Shown: one piece after another, positions 24,042 through 33,339 of the stretch
Position numbering within the stretch: position 1 is the first letter of the stretch
How the letters are laid out: each line of letters starts with the position of its first letter
DNA from: Gammaproteobacteria bacterium
GTDB taxonomy: Bacteria > Pseudomonadota > Gammaproteobacteria > Steroidobacterales > Steroidobacteraceae
NCBI GenBank assembly: GCA_021773365.1
Contig: JAJFKF010000093.1
Coordinates: 1 to 51,272, forward strand
Reading direction: 5' to 3'
Length of the DNA: 51,272 bases
The notes under the pieces: model-generated
The model's input: only the letters and a program-made list of their open reading frames with translations
Databases searched by the model: none
Told to the model about the DNA's origin: nothing
Translations under genes and position numbers: made by a program

Positions 24042-27000
24042 TCAACGGCCGAATCGCTTGGTGAAGGCGATGGAGTAGCGCCGCAGGCGTGGATCGCCTT
24101 CGGTGGCATAGCCAGCGACCGAATGGGCGCTGGCGGAAGCCAGAATGGGCGGGCTGGTGTTCAACACATTCTGTACCGAAATTTGCACCTCGGTGTTCTC
24201 CAGCACCCCGCCAGCAAAGCCGGTCCCAGGCTCGAAACGATAGCGGCCGTACACATCCTGATAAGTCTGGGTCGGTATCCACTCTGATCCCTGCCAAAGC
24301 GCCAGCAGGTTGCGGTTTATAGCTGAGTTGGTGCTGCTGTAGACCCGATAGGCATCGTAGTACTGCATATTCCAACCCACATCCCAGGCGCCGCGACTGA
24401 AGCGCAGGCCCGCATTAGCCCGCCATTTCACCGGACCATTGCTGTATCCGACCAGGTTCAACGTCTCGCTGTCCGGCGCGGCCTGCTGCAGCAGGCGGGG
24501 CTGCACGGTTGCCATCACATTGGCGGCAAAGGAGCCCAGGCGCGTCTCCCAGCGGTAGTCTGCCTGGATATCAAACGCCTTCATCAAGCTCCTGGCTATG
24601 TTGACAAAGCCGCTGTTGAATATGCGGATTGTCCCGCCCGTGTAGCCCAGCGCCGCGTCCGCCTCGGTCAGCTCGTTGCGCACGATGACGCCGGGAAAAT
24701 GATCCTCGAGATCAAGCAGCACCTGCGCGCCCAGCGAACCAATCTCGTCGGACTTCTCTATGCGAGTGTAGTCCACCGACAACCGGAACCCCGGCACAAC
24801 CGCCGGAGTGAAGATCAGTCCGCCCGACCAGCTGACGGAGTGCTCCGGGCGCAGCAACAAGCTTCCGACTAGCGTATGTCGCTCGATCGTTGTGGTATTG
24901 ACGGGCAGCCCGCCGCGCTTGGGATCAAGGTGGCGTCCCAGTATGAAGGCCGGGAACTCCAGCTCGGAAAGCTGAGTGGATACGGGTGGCAGTATTCCTT
25001 CGCCATAACTGACCCGCAGCGTCACGCTTTCAACTGGCGAGTAGCGCAAACCCAACGTGTACTGATTCCCCGTTACCTTGTTTGTCTGGTAGGGCAGATC
25101 CGGAAAGGGCCCTTCAGGAGAAGGGACATCCACAATCGTATCGCCAACGGATCGCGCTCGGGTGCTGGTTGCGTCGTAGCGATAGGAGGCGAGCAAATCC
25201 AGCCCCAGCACCCCCGGCCGCGCATTGGACGCCGAGACCAGAGGCGCGGTCAGCTCCGCGTACCCACTATCGGTGCTTGAACCGATCTCACCATAGTAAG
25301 TAAAGGTGGGCGTACCTTCTCCAGCCGCATAGGTGGCTCCGACCTGATCTCCGGTGAACATCTCGCGACGTTCCAGCGCAGCGGCAAGACGCAGCGGCCC
25401 GCCCTGGAGCTGCAGCAACGGACCGGACACCCGCAAGGCGGCGTTTTCCCGTTCGCCAGGAAACTCCGCGGAATAGCGCCCGCCGTTCCCCGCTGTATAA
25501 AAAGGGGAAAAGTCCAGCGGGTAGACGTTCACATCGCGCAAGGGATCGAGGCGCCCGTCGGTCAGCGCCGCGTTGCCGTCCATGGTGAACAGGTCTCGAG
25601 GATACTGCTGGGTGGCTTTCGATCGGCCCAGGCTGTATTCCCCTTGTACCATCCATTCGAGCGGCAGGCGTACGATGACTCCCCCGCTGAGCTGCTCGCT
25701 CAGTGAACCCACCGAGGTACGTACCCTGCTGATGTCGTAGCCAACCAGGGGCACTGACAGCTCCACTGCCTCGGTGAATGGATTATTGGGGCCTGGCTGC
25801 AGTGTGACATTGACCAGACCGCTCACACTGCCGCTCCCCGCGCTCACTGACCGATTGTCATAGCGGGCGACATCGACGAACGCCTCGATCCGATCAGTGA
25901 ATGTCCGCCGTGCGCTCATTTGCAACGAACGTACCGAGGGTGCATTCAGCAGCGAACGATGCTGTCCCAGCAAATCGTTGGCCATCGCCAGGTTGTACTG
26001 ATCGGCCGTTCCCAGAAACGCCGCGCCGTCGTCGCTATCCGGCCCGGCGTAACCCACCGGCACATGTGCAATGGTCGAGTTCAGCGAGCGCATTCCCTCC
26101 TTCAGCACCAGATCATTGCCGTTCATACTCCTGATATTGGTGGTATAGCCATGCACCGGACTCATCAGGGTAAGAAAGGCTGCATGATAGTTACGGTCCT
26201 GCAAGGCTCGCGCGCGGACAGCAAAATCGCGATCGCCCATATAGAGCGGATTACCGTCACGCAAGCTGGCCGTCACCATCAGGCTGGTACGCCCGCCCTC
26301 CGCCGTGAAGCCCGCTGTGGCGTCCAGCCGCCGCTGTGTGCCGCCACCGGCAAAGGTGCCATCGTAGCGGGCAGTGAGCGCCAGGTCGGAGAAGTCGCGT
26401 TTGAGAATGATGTTGACCACGCCGCCAGTGGCCCCACCGCCGTAGATGCCGCCGGCCGTGGAAGGCAGGATTTCGATGCGCTCTACCGCCGAGAGCGGGA
26501 TGCCATTGATATCCGGCTGATCAACAGTCAATCCCCTCGCCACGCCCGGCATACGCCGGCCGTTGACAAGAATCAGTGTCTGATCGGGGCCCAGGCCGCG
26601 CAGATCGATGGAACTCTGGTTTCCCTTGGAGCTGTTAACTGTCTGCCCATTGCTGGCGCGCGACTGATTCATCGGCAGGCGGGTACGCAGGAAGGTCTCC
26701 AGGTCCGGCGCCATGGAGCGCCCGAGCTCGTCCGCATCGAATACCACATAGGGCTGCACGTCATCCTCGGTGCGGCGGATGTCGGTGTTGGAGGTGCGGG
26801 CGCCTTTGACGAGGATTTCGGGGATGCCTTTGTTTTGATCCGCGGCGGGCGCTGCAGCCTCTTTATCTTCCGGCGTCTGCGGCCTGGCGCCAGCACCGGC
26901 GGTGCCCTCGGCCGCGGCGAGCTTCATTCCGCCGATGCCCGCCCGTGTGTGGCCGGACCGTGGCAGGTCGGCGCCGCCAGGTTCACCTCCCGATTTCGCC

Positions 27001-27311
27001 TTGCCGCTCTGAATCGCTATGGTGCGCGCGTCGATGTATTCATAGCGCAGGCCGGTATTCAGCAACAGCCTGGCCAATGCGGAGTCAGCGGTGAATGTAC
27101 CGACCAGCCGGTCGGTGATCAGCCCTTTGCCGATCTCCGAGTAGAAGACGAACTGCAGATTGGTTTGTTCGGCCAGCTGGCTCAATGCATCACCCAGCGG
27201 CTGGGCGGGAATGTCGATGGCGGCGGCCGGTGCTTTCGGCTGCTCGGCGGCGATAGCCGTGCCGGCCAGCAGGGCGGATACGACTGTCAGAATAACGAGG
27301 TGTGCTCTCAT
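24042..27311 (-). CDS. Module B TonB-dependent receptor with STN domain
   Basis: This 1,089-residue outer-membrane transducer has a signal peptide to about residue 22 (ALLAGTAIAAEQ) and an STN domain at ~32-101 (IDIPAQPLGDALSQLAEQTN). A low-complexity linker leads to PEILVKGARTSNTDIRRTED, then the plug (IDLRGLGPDQTLILVNGRRM, PSTAGGIYGGGATGG) and a barrel ending RLRRYSIAFTKRFGR. It is divergent from its presumed sigma/FecR genes. The barrel is close to that of module C. The nucleotide block 26764-26832 is identical to 46952-47020 in module E. The substrate is unknown and no catabolic genes are nearby. Confidence 0.93.
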   Translation of the reverse strand: MRAHLVILTVVSALLAGTAIAAEQPKAPAAAIDIPAQPLGDALSQLAEQTNLQFVFYSEIGKGLITDRLVGTFTADSALARLLLNTGLRYEYIDARTIAIQSGKAKSGGEPGGADLPRSGHTRAGIGGMKLAAAEGTAGAGARPQTPEDKEAAAPAADQNKGIPEILVKGARTSNTDIRRTEDDVQPYVVFDADELGRSMAPDLETFLRTRLPMNQSRASNGQTVNSSKGNQSSIDLRGLGPDQTLILVNGRRMPGVARGLTVDQPDINGIPLSAVERIEILPSTAGGIYGGGATGGVVNIILKRDFSDLALTARYDGTFAGGGTQRRLDATAGFTAEGGRTSLMVTASLRDGNPLYMGDRDFAVRARALQDRNYHAAFLTLMSPVHGYTTNIRSMNGNDLVLKEGMRSLNSTIAHVPVGYAGPDSDDGAAFLGTADQYNLAMANDLLGQHRSLLNAPSVRSLQMSARRTFTDRIEAFVDVARYDNRSVSAGSGSVSGLVNVTLQPGPNNPFTEAVELSVPLVGYDISRVRTSVGSLSEQLSGGVIVRLPLEWMVQGEYSLGRSKATQQYPRDLFTMDGNAALTDGRLDPLRDVNVYPLDFSPFYTAGNGGRYSAEFPGERENAALRVSGPLLQLQGGPLRLAAALERREMFTGDQVGATYAAGEGTPTFTYYGEIGSSTDSGYAELTAPLVSASNARPGVLGLDLLASYRYDATSTRARSVGDTIVDVPSPEGPFPDLPYQTNKVTGNQYTLGLRYSPVESVTLRVSYGEGILPPVSTQLSELEFPAFILGRHLDPKRGGLPVNTTTIERHTLVGSLLLRPEHSVSWSGGLIFTPAVVPGFRLSVDYTRIEKSDEIGSLGAQVLLDLEDHFPGVIVRNELTEADAALGYTGGTIRIFNSGFVNIARSLMKAFDIQADYRWETRLGSFAANVMATVQPRLLQQAAPDSETLNLVGYSNGPVKWRANAGLRFSRGAWDVGWNMQYYDAYRVYSSTNSAINRNLLALWQGSEWIPTQTYQDVYGRYRFEPGTGFAGGVLENTEVQISVQNVLNTSPPILASASAHSVAGYATEGDPRLRRYSIAFTKRFGR

Positions 27312-27389
27312 GGAACTATTCCCCTATGGTACGGAGGCCGGCTGCTTTTTCAGCCCTATGTATGCCTAGACCGGAGCCACCCGCCTCGC

Positions 27390-27429
27390 GGGTACGGGCA
27401 GCAGGCGGATTTCCTTGCGGGCCGTACCC
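27390..27429. promoter_or_regulatory. GTAC-core dyad between receptor B and sigma B
   Basis: GGGTACGG at 27390-27397 and CCGTACCC at 27422-27429 form a perfect 8-bp inverted repeat with a 24-nt spacer in the 174-bp divergent gap. A dyad with the same GTAC core occurs at the corresponding place in module C (32701-32748), and upstream of sigma D (40588-40616). It may be a shared regulator site or paired promoter elements reading in both directions. Confidence 0.5.
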
Positions 27430-27485
27430 GATACATCGCCGGGACCGGTCTATAGTATCGGGCAGGCAGCATTTCAGAGCGCATT

Positions 27486-28040
27486 GTGGCGAATCAAAAA
27501 CAGACCGTCGGCGTCCGCACCTCGCGCGAAGGCGTGCTGACGCTGTTCGAGCAGTACCGGGAGCGCCTGCAGCGTTTCCTGTACGCGCGCTCGCCCCGGC
27601 CGCAGGCTGCCGCCGACCTGACCCAGGAAGTGTATCTGCGCCTGCTGCGCTTTCCGCCACAGGAACTGCTGCGCCAGCCGCAGGCCTATCTGTACCGCAT
27701 CGCCACCAACGTTCTGCACGATTTCAACCTGCGCGACCGGGACGACTGCGTGAGCTTCGACTCGCGCGCCGTGGACGAGCTGGCCGATTCCGCCGCCAAC
27801 GCCTGGCTCGACGATCCCGCCGACCGTTTGAGTGTCGAACAGCAGCTGCACCATCTGCTGGAGCAGCTGCCTGCGGCGCAGCGCGCGGCATTGCTGCTCG
27901 CCAAGCGTGACGGCCTGTCCTACGAGGATATCGCCGCGCGGTTGGGCGTGACGGTGCACGCGGTGAAGAAGTACGTGGTACGCGCGCTGGCACATTGCCG
28001 GGCCATGTCACGCGAAACGGCGACAGGAGTCGAACAATGA
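27486..28040 (+). CDS. Module B ECF sigma factor (FecI-like)
   Basis: This 184-residue ECF sigma factor starts at GTG (VANQKQT). Region 2 contains AADLTQEVYLRLLRF and YLYRIATNVLHDF. Region 4 contains GLSYEDIAARLGVTVHAVKKY. It overlaps the downstream fecR by four bases (ATGA) and is divergent from receptor B. By family precedent it is kept inactive by FecR until the receptor signals, then transcribes the receptor gene. Confidence 0.92.
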   Translation: MANQKQTVGVRTSREGVLTLFEQYRERLQRFLYARSPRPQAAADLTQEVYLRLLRFPPQELLRQPQAYLYRIATNVLHDFNLRDRDDCVSFDSRAVDELADSAANAWLDDPADRLSVEQQLHHLLEQLPAAQRAALLLAKRDGLSYEDIAARLGVTVHAVKKYVVRALAHCRAMSRETATGVEQ

Positions 28041-29083
28041 AGGACGTTACGACCGAGCCGCGCACCGGCGCGCGCTACCGGGAGCATTTCCGCCAGGCTG
28101 AAATCGCTGCCGAGTGGCTGCTGCGGCTGGAGACAGAAGGCCCGGGCTGCCAGGCCGCCTTTGCCGCCTGGCTGACGCAGTCACCGCTGCATGTGCGGGA
28201 ATTTCTGGCGCTCAGCGGCCTGTCGACAAAGCTGCGGGACATCGATCCGCGGCGCAGCATCGACGTGGAGGGCCTGATCGCCGCGGCCAGAGGCAATGTC
28301 GTGCCATTGCAGGAACAGATCAGCAGGCGCACCCTGCCTGCGGCGCGCGCTCGCTGGCGGCGGCCCGGCAGGCTGGCTGCCGCGCTGGCTGTTCTCGCCG
28401 CCCTTGGCTGGTACCTGGCGGGCGCCCCGGCCGGCAACACGACCTACACCACCGCCACCGGCGAGCAGCATACCGTCAAGCTCTCCGACGGCTCGATCGT
28501 CTCCCTCAACACACGCTCGCGCATCGCCGTGGACTTCGACGACGGCCACCGCGATATACGACTTCTGACGGGAGAGGCATTGTTTTTCGTGGCCCCGGAC
28601 GCGGCGCGGCCGTTTCGGGTATTCACGGGCGACGCGCAGATACAGGCACTCGGCACCCGGTTCAACGTGCGCCGCAAGTCCGACGGCACCGTGGTAGCGG
28701 TGGTGGAAGGCAGCGTCAATGTCAGCACCACCACAAACAGGAACAAACATCCGGCGGCAGCCCGGGTGCTGACCGCCGGCGAAGCCGTCCGGATCGGCGC
28801 CGATGGAAATATTGACAGCCAGGCCATGGCCGATGCCGGCGAGGCGATTGCCTGGCGCCAGCGCCGCCTGATGTTCCGCGAGCGACCACTGTCCGAGGTG
28901 GCGGCGGAGTTCAACCGCTATAACACCTTGCAGGTCCGCATCGAGGGTGAAGACCTGCGCCGGAAGCTGATGACCGGCGCCTTCGATGCCGACAATCCGC
29001 GCGGACTGATCCGGTTCCTCGCCAAGGACGGCGCTTTGAGCGTCACCGAAGAGGGGGATACGGCCGTCATCCGGGTGCGGTGA
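28037..29083 (+). CDS. Module B FecR-type sigma regulator
   Basis: This 348-residue FecR protein starts at ATG28037 inside the ATGA overlap with sigma B; the open frame upstream belongs to the sigma coding region. The cytoplasmic part has AAEWLLRLETEGPGCQAAF and a transmembrane helix lies at ~112-128 (LAAALAVLAALGWYLAG). The periplasmic FecR domain follows with VKLSDGSIVSLNTRSRIAV and GTRFNVRR. The C-terminal DUF4974-like segment with WRQRRLMFRERPLSEVAAEF leads to ITGAFDAD-type motif MTGAFDAD. It should sit in the inner membrane between the receptor STN domain and sigma B. Confidence 0.92.
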   Translation: MKDVTTEPRTGARYREHFRQAEIAAEWLLRLETEGPGCQAAFAAWLTQSPLHVREFLALSGLSTKLRDIDPRRSIDVEGLIAAARGNVVPLQEQISRRTLPAARARWRRPGRLAAALAVLAALGWYLAGAPAGNTTYTTATGEQHTVKLSDGSIVSLNTRSRIAVDFDDGHRDIRLLTGEALFFVAPDAARPFRVFTGDAQIQALGTRFNVRRKSDGTVVAVVEGSVNVSTTTNRNKHPAAARVLTAGEAVRIGADGNIDSQAMADAGEAIAWRQRRLMFRERPLSEVAAEFNRYNTLQVRIEGEDLRRKLMTGAFDADNPRGLIRFLAKDGALSVTEEGDTAVIRVR

Positions 29084-29119
29084 GCGACGCATCTGCAGAG
29101 CTGTGCCCAAGAGGCCGTT

Positions 29120-29158
29120 TTGACCCCTGAAATCATGTTGTTATTATGATTTTAGGGG
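29120..29158 (+). promoter_or_regulatory. Orphan sigma-70-like promoter overlapping a palindromic operator
   Basis: TTGACC at 29120-29125 and TATTAT at 29142-29147, with a 16-nt spacer, resemble a housekeeping promoter. The same bases form a 13-bp arm dyad (29124-29136 and 29146-29158; CCCCTGAAATCAT against ATGATTTTAGGGG) with one mismatch. The stretch is AT-rich compared with its surroundings. This layout is typical of autoregulated toxin-antitoxin operons, but only a 38-codon ORF follows. Confidence 0.5.
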
Positions 29159-29199
29159 CCTATTACCCGCATGGAGGCACGGCCCATGTACCGCCTTCA

Positions 29200-29316
29200 A
29201 TGCAGACCGCCGAAACCACCATCCGCAGGGCGGACCATTCAATCCAGGTGAAGTATCCGCTGATGTCGCTCCCACTTTACCTTGTCGAGAGGCTTACCGA
29301 GTTGGTGAAGACGTAG
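29200..29316 (+). CDS. Possible 38-residue ORF downstream of an orphan promoter
   Basis: An ATG at 29200 opens a 38-codon frame ending in TAG at 29314-29316. The peptide contains TTIRRADHSIQVKYPLMS and LPLYLVERLTELVKT. It has no recognised family. It lies ~50 nt downstream of the promoter/operator at 29120-29158 and overlaps nothing. It may be a decayed antitoxin or regulator remnant, or chance. The remaining bases of the 256-bp gap 29084-29339 show nothing else. Confidence 0.25.
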   Translation: MQTAETTIRRADHSIQVKYPLMSLPLYLVERLTELVKT

Positions 29317-29339
29317 CCGCGCGCGGAAATCCAACGATC

Positions 29340-32300
29340 TCACTTGCCGAAGCGCTTGCTGAAGGCGATCGAATAGCGCCGCAGGCGGGCATTGCCCTCA
29401 GTGGCGTAGCCGCCGACCACGTAGGCGCTGGAAGAGGCCCGGATGGGCGGGCTGGTATTGAGCACGTTCTGTATCGAGAGCTGCAGTTCGGTGTTCTCCA
29501 GCAGGCCTGAAGCAAAGCCGGGCGCGTTCCCGAAGCGGTAACGGCCGTACACATCATGATACGTCTGGGTCGGAATCCACTCCGAACCCTGGCCCAGCAC
29601 CAGCGTGCTGCGGCTGGCGTCCGAGGCGTAGCTGGTATAGACCCGATAGGCGTCGTAGTACTGCAGGTTCCAGCCCAGGTCCATGGCGCCGCGGCTGAAA
29701 CGCAGGCCCGCATTGGCCCGCCATTTGATCGGGCCGTTGCTGTAGCCGACGAGATCGGACTCCTCGCTGTCCGGCGTAGGCTGCTGCGAGAGGCCAGGCT
29801 GCACGGTGGCCATCAGGTTGGCGGCAAACGAACCGAAGCGCGTCTGCCAGGTGTAGTCGGCCTGGATGTCGAGCGCCTCCATCAGACTCCTGGCGATGTT
29901 GACATACCCCGCATTGACCACACGTATCGTTCCGCCCGTGTAGCCCAGCGCCGCGTCGGCTGCGGTCAGCTCATTGCGCACGATGACGCCCGGAAAATCA
30001 TCTTCCAGGTCGAGCAGCACCTGGGTGTCCAGGGTACCGATCTCGTCGGTTTTCTCGATGCGGGTGTAGTCCACCGACAATCTGAAGCCCGGCAGATTCG
30101 CGGGCGTGAAAATCATCCCGCCCGACCAGCTGGCGGAGCGCTCCGGGCGCAGGAGCACGCTGCCGAGGAGTGAGTATCGCTCCACTGTATCGATGTCGAC
30201 CGGCAACCCGCCGCGCTTCGGATCGACATTGAAACTCAGAAACAGCGTCGGGAACTCGAAATCCGAAAGGTCGAAAGGCGAAGGCGGCAGAATGCCTTCG
30301 CCATAACTGAGCCGCAGGGCCACACTCTCCACCGGCAGGTAGCGCAGGCCCAGCGTGTACTGATTGCCCGTCACCTTGTTGGTCTGAAACGGCACCTCCG
30401 GAAACGGACCCTCGGGCGAAGGTACATCCACGGTCCACTCCGATACCGGCCGGGTACGTGTTTTGGTCGCATCGTACCGATAGGAGGCAAGCAGATCGAA
30501 ACCGAGCAGTCCCGGCCGGGCATTGATCGCGGAGACCAGTGGCGCGTTCAGCTCCGCATAGCCGCTGTCGGTGCTAGAGCCCATTTCAGGGTAGTAACTG
30601 AAGCTGGGCGTGCCTGTGCCGCCCGGGTAGGCGGCGTAGATCTGATCCTTGCTGAACTGTTCCTGGCGCTCTACCAGGGCAGCCAGGCGCAGCGGCCCGC
30701 CCGGCAGGGTCAGCAACGGACCTGAGACTCGCAGCGTCGCGCCCTCCCGCTCCATGGGAGATTTCCAGGACACGCGACTTCTGCTGCTCTCATCCGGATA
30801 GAAGGCGGTGAAGTCGAGCGGGTAGGCATTCACATCGCTCAAGGGATCGAACCGCCCGTCGATCAGCGCGGCGGCGCCATCCGCGGTGAGCACATCCCGT
30901 GGATACTGCCGCGTGGACTTCGACCGGCCGAGGCTGTACTCGCCCTGCACCGTCCACTCCCGCGGCAGGCGCACGATCAGCCCGCTGGTGAGCTGTTCGC
31001 TCAAAGACGCAAATGCGGTGCGCAGACGATCCTGCTCATAGCCCACCAGCGGCACCGAGAGCCTCACCGCTTCGGTGAACGGGTTGTTGGACCCCACCGG
31101 CAGTACTACGTTGACCAGGCGGAAAACGTCTGAACTTCCCATGCGCACGGCACGGTTGTCATAGCGGGAGACGTCTGCGAAGGCCTCGATGCGAGCGGTG
31201 AACTCACGTCGCAGGCTCAACTGCAACGAACGCACCGTGGGCGTGTTCAGCAGCGAGAACTCATTGCCGACCGGATCCTCGGCCAGCGCCAGGTTGTATT
31301 CATCGGCCGTACCCAGCAACGCCGCGCCGTTGTCACTGTCGGGTCCCGCGTAGCCCACCGGAACATGCGCGACGCGCGAGTTTAGCGAGCGCAGCTCGTC
31401 CGTCAGCACCAGGTCCCTGCCGCTGACGCTTCTGATGTTGGTGGTGTAGCCGTGTACCGGAGTGCCCGAAGCGTAAAAGGCGGCAGGATTGTTCTGATTC
31501 TGCAGGGCACGTGCCCGGGCGGCGAAATTGCGGTCGCGCACGTACATCGGCTGGCCATCGCGGTAGCTGGCCGTGAGCATCACGTTGGTGCGCCCGCCCT
31601 CCAGGGAAAATCCCGCCGTGGCGTCCAGACGCCGCTGGGCGCCGCCGCCGGCAAAGGTGCCGTCGTAGCGGGCGGTGAGTTCCAGGTTGGAGTAGTTGCG
31701 CTTCAGGATGATGTTCACCACGCCACCGGTGGCCCCGCCGCCGTAGATGCCGCCGGCCGTGGAGGGCAGGATCTCGATGCGTTCAACCGCCGAGATCGGA
31801 ATGCCGTTGATGTCCGGCTGATAGAACTCGGCATCACTGCCCACGCCCGGCATGCGCCGACCGTTGACCAGGATCAGGGTCTGATCGGCGCCCAGGCCGC
31901 GCAGATCGATGGTGCTTTGATTGCCGCGAAAGCTGTCCAGGTTCTGCCCCTCGCTGCCGCGCGACTGGTTCATCGTCAGGCGGGTACTCAGGAAGGTCTC
32001 CAGGTCCGGCGCCATGGAGCGTTCAATTTCCTCGGCGTCGAACACCACGTAGGGCTGCACATCGTCCTCGGTGCGACGGATGTCGGTGTTGGAGGTGCGG
32101 GCGCCTTTGACGAGCATTTCCGGGATGCCCTTACCGGAATCACTTCCCTGCCGCCCAGAGTTGTCATCGCTGCCGCCTTCTTCCTTTGAAGCAGTCGTGG
32201 CGACTGGAGCCCCGGTTTCAACCACCGCCAGACGCATGGCATTTCCGCCGTGGTCCGCCGGTGCCCGCGATGCAGCCCCCTCCTGTGCGCGTTCCCCAGC

Positions 32301-32630
32301 CTGCCCCTTGGGGCGCACCGCCACGGTGCGCGCGTTCAGGAACTCGTAGCCAAGGCCGGTGCCGGACAGCAGCGCATCAAGTGCTGCCTTCGGCGTGAAA
32401 GTACCGGAGACCTTGCGTATCACGATGCCGCTGCCATCTTCGGTGCTGAGGAACACCTGCAGGCCGGACTGACGGGCGAAGGCATTCAGCGCCGCGCCCA
32501 GCGGCTGGGACTTGATGTCCAGATGAACGGTCGCTTCATCGGCGACAGCTGTGCTGCTGAATGCCGCCAGGCTCAGGATCAGGCTCAACGCCAGTCCGGC
32601 CGCGACACAGATGCGATGCAGTATGTTCAT
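29340..32630 (-). CDS. Module C TonB-dependent receptor with STN domain
   Basis: This 1,096-residue receptor has a signal peptide to about residue 30 (LAAFSSTAVA) and an STN domain at ~37-107 (SQPLGAALNAFARQSGLQVF). A linker ends in PEMLVKGARTSNTDIRRTED, followed by the plug (LRGLGADQTLILVNGRRMPG, YGGGATGGVVNIILKR) and a barrel ending RYSIAFSKRFGK. Plug and barrel are very similar to receptor B, including SNGPIKWRANAGLRFSRGA, while the STN domain is clearly different. It is divergent from sigma C/FecR C. The ligand is unknown. Confidence 0.93.
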   Translation of the reverse strand: MNILHRICVAAGLALSLILSLAAFSSTAVADEATVHLDIKSQPLGAALNAFARQSGLQVFLSTEDGSGIVIRKVSGTFTPKAALDALLSGTGLGYEFLNARTVAVRPKGQAGERAQEGAASRAPADHGGNAMRLAVVETGAPVATTASKEEGGSDDNSGRQGSDSGKGIPEMLVKGARTSNTDIRRTEDDVQPYVVFDAEEIERSMAPDLETFLSTRLTMNQSRGSEGQNLDSFRGNQSTIDLRGLGADQTLILVNGRRMPGVGSDAEFYQPDINGIPISAVERIEILPSTAGGIYGGGATGGVVNIILKRNYSNLELTARYDGTFAGGGAQRRLDATAGFSLEGGRTNVMLTASYRDGQPMYVRDRNFAARARALQNQNNPAAFYASGTPVHGYTTNIRSVSGRDLVLTDELRSLNSRVAHVPVGYAGPDSDNGAALLGTADEYNLALAEDPVGNEFSLLNTPTVRSLQLSLRREFTARIEAFADVSRYDNRAVRMGSSDVFRLVNVVLPVGSNNPFTEAVRLSVPLVGYEQDRLRTAFASLSEQLTSGLIVRLPREWTVQGEYSLGRSKSTRQYPRDVLTADGAAALIDGRFDPLSDVNAYPLDFTAFYPDESSRSRVSWKSPMEREGATLRVSGPLLTLPGGPLRLAALVERQEQFSKDQIYAAYPGGTGTPSFSYYPEMGSSTDSGYAELNAPLVSAINARPGLLGFDLLASYRYDATKTRTRPVSEWTVDVPSPEGPFPEVPFQTNKVTGNQYTLGLRYLPVESVALRLSYGEGILPPSPFDLSDFEFPTLFLSFNVDPKRGGLPVDIDTVERYSLLGSVLLRPERSASWSGGMIFTPANLPGFRLSVDYTRIEKTDEIGTLDTQVLLDLEDDFPGVIVRNELTAADAALGYTGGTIRVVNAGYVNIARSLMEALDIQADYTWQTRFGSFAANLMATVQPGLSQQPTPDSEESDLVGYSNGPIKWRANAGLRFSRGAMDLGWNLQYYDAYRVYTSYASDASRSTLVLGQGSEWIPTQTYHDVYGRYRFGNAPGFASGLLENTELQLSIQNVLNTSPPIRASSSAYVVGGYATEGNARLRRYSIAFSKRFGK

Positions 32631-32700
32631 AGTTCAGCGCTCCCCGGCGGGCTTTCGCCCAGGCTCATGTCTGGGTATGTAGAGTCCGCCGCGGGCCGGC

Positions 32701-32748
32701 TGGGAGTACTGCGATTGTTGCAATCTTTTTGCTCCGGGGGTACTCCCA
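32701..32748. promoter_or_regulatory. GTAC-core dyad between receptor C and sigma C
   Basis: TGGGAGTAC at 32701-32709 and GTACTCCCA at 32740-32748 make a perfect 9-bp inverted repeat with a 30-nt spacer. The dyad is centred in the 160-bp divergent gap. Each half reads TGGGAGTAC toward the gene it precedes, as expected for two back-to-back promoters of one sigma factor or for one dimeric regulator. The interval between the halves is AT-richer than its surroundings (CAATCTTTTTG). Confidence 0.55.
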
Positions 32749-32790
32749 CAGGGTCGCTCGAGGACTCTATACAGGCTGAGGTGTCCAACC

Positions 32791-33339
32791 GTGCGTGTGG
32801 CGGGGATCAGGCAAATCTGGAAATCGAAGCACCCCTCCGGCTTTGCGGGGTTGGCTTTCGAGCACCTGCGTGACCCGCTGCGCCGTTTTTTGCTGAGCCG
32901 TTTGCGTCACGCGCAACATGCCGAGGACCTGGAGCAGGAGGTCTACGTGCGCCTGCTGCGGCTATCGAACGAGCAGCTGGTACGCCAGCCGGAGGCCTAT
33001 GTATTTCGGATCGCCGGCAACCTGGTCAGTCAGTTCATCCGACGTCAGCGGCAGGGCCTGGTGGACTTCGACTCAACGCAGCTGGATGACCAGGCCAGCA
33101 CGCTCGATGACGAGGCCCCTTCGCCGGAAGCGGATTACGACGATCAGAATCGCGAGGAGCGGCTGGCGCGCATCGTGCGCGCACTGCCGCCAATGCAGAA
33201 GGCGGTGTTTGTTCTGGCACGCTATGAAGACCGCTCGCACGCGGAAATTGCCGCGCGGCTCGGCATCTCGGTGCATACCGTAAAGAAGCACATGCTGCGC
33301 GCCATCCATCACTGCAGGGAGGAACTGCGCGAATCATGA
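32791..33339 (+). CDS. Module C ECF sigma factor (FecI-like)
   Basis: This 182-residue ECF sigma factor has a GTG start at 32791. Region 2 shows AEDLEQEVYVRLLRLSNEQL and YVFRIAGNLVSQF. Region 4 shows RSHAEIAARLGISVHTVKKH. An acidic linker (DDEAPSPEADYDDQ) separates the two regions. It overlaps FecR C by ATGA. The exact start is uncertain because the first ~15 residues are not conserved. Confidence 0.9.
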   Translation: MRVAGIRQIWKSKHPSGFAGLAFEHLRDPLRRFLLSRLRHAQHAEDLEQEVYVRLLRLSNEQLVRQPEAYVFRIAGNLVSQFIRRQRQGLVDFDSTQLDDQASTLDDEAPSPEADYDDQNREERLARIVRALPPMQKAVFVLARYEDRSHAEIAARLGISVHTVKKHMLRAIHHCREELRES

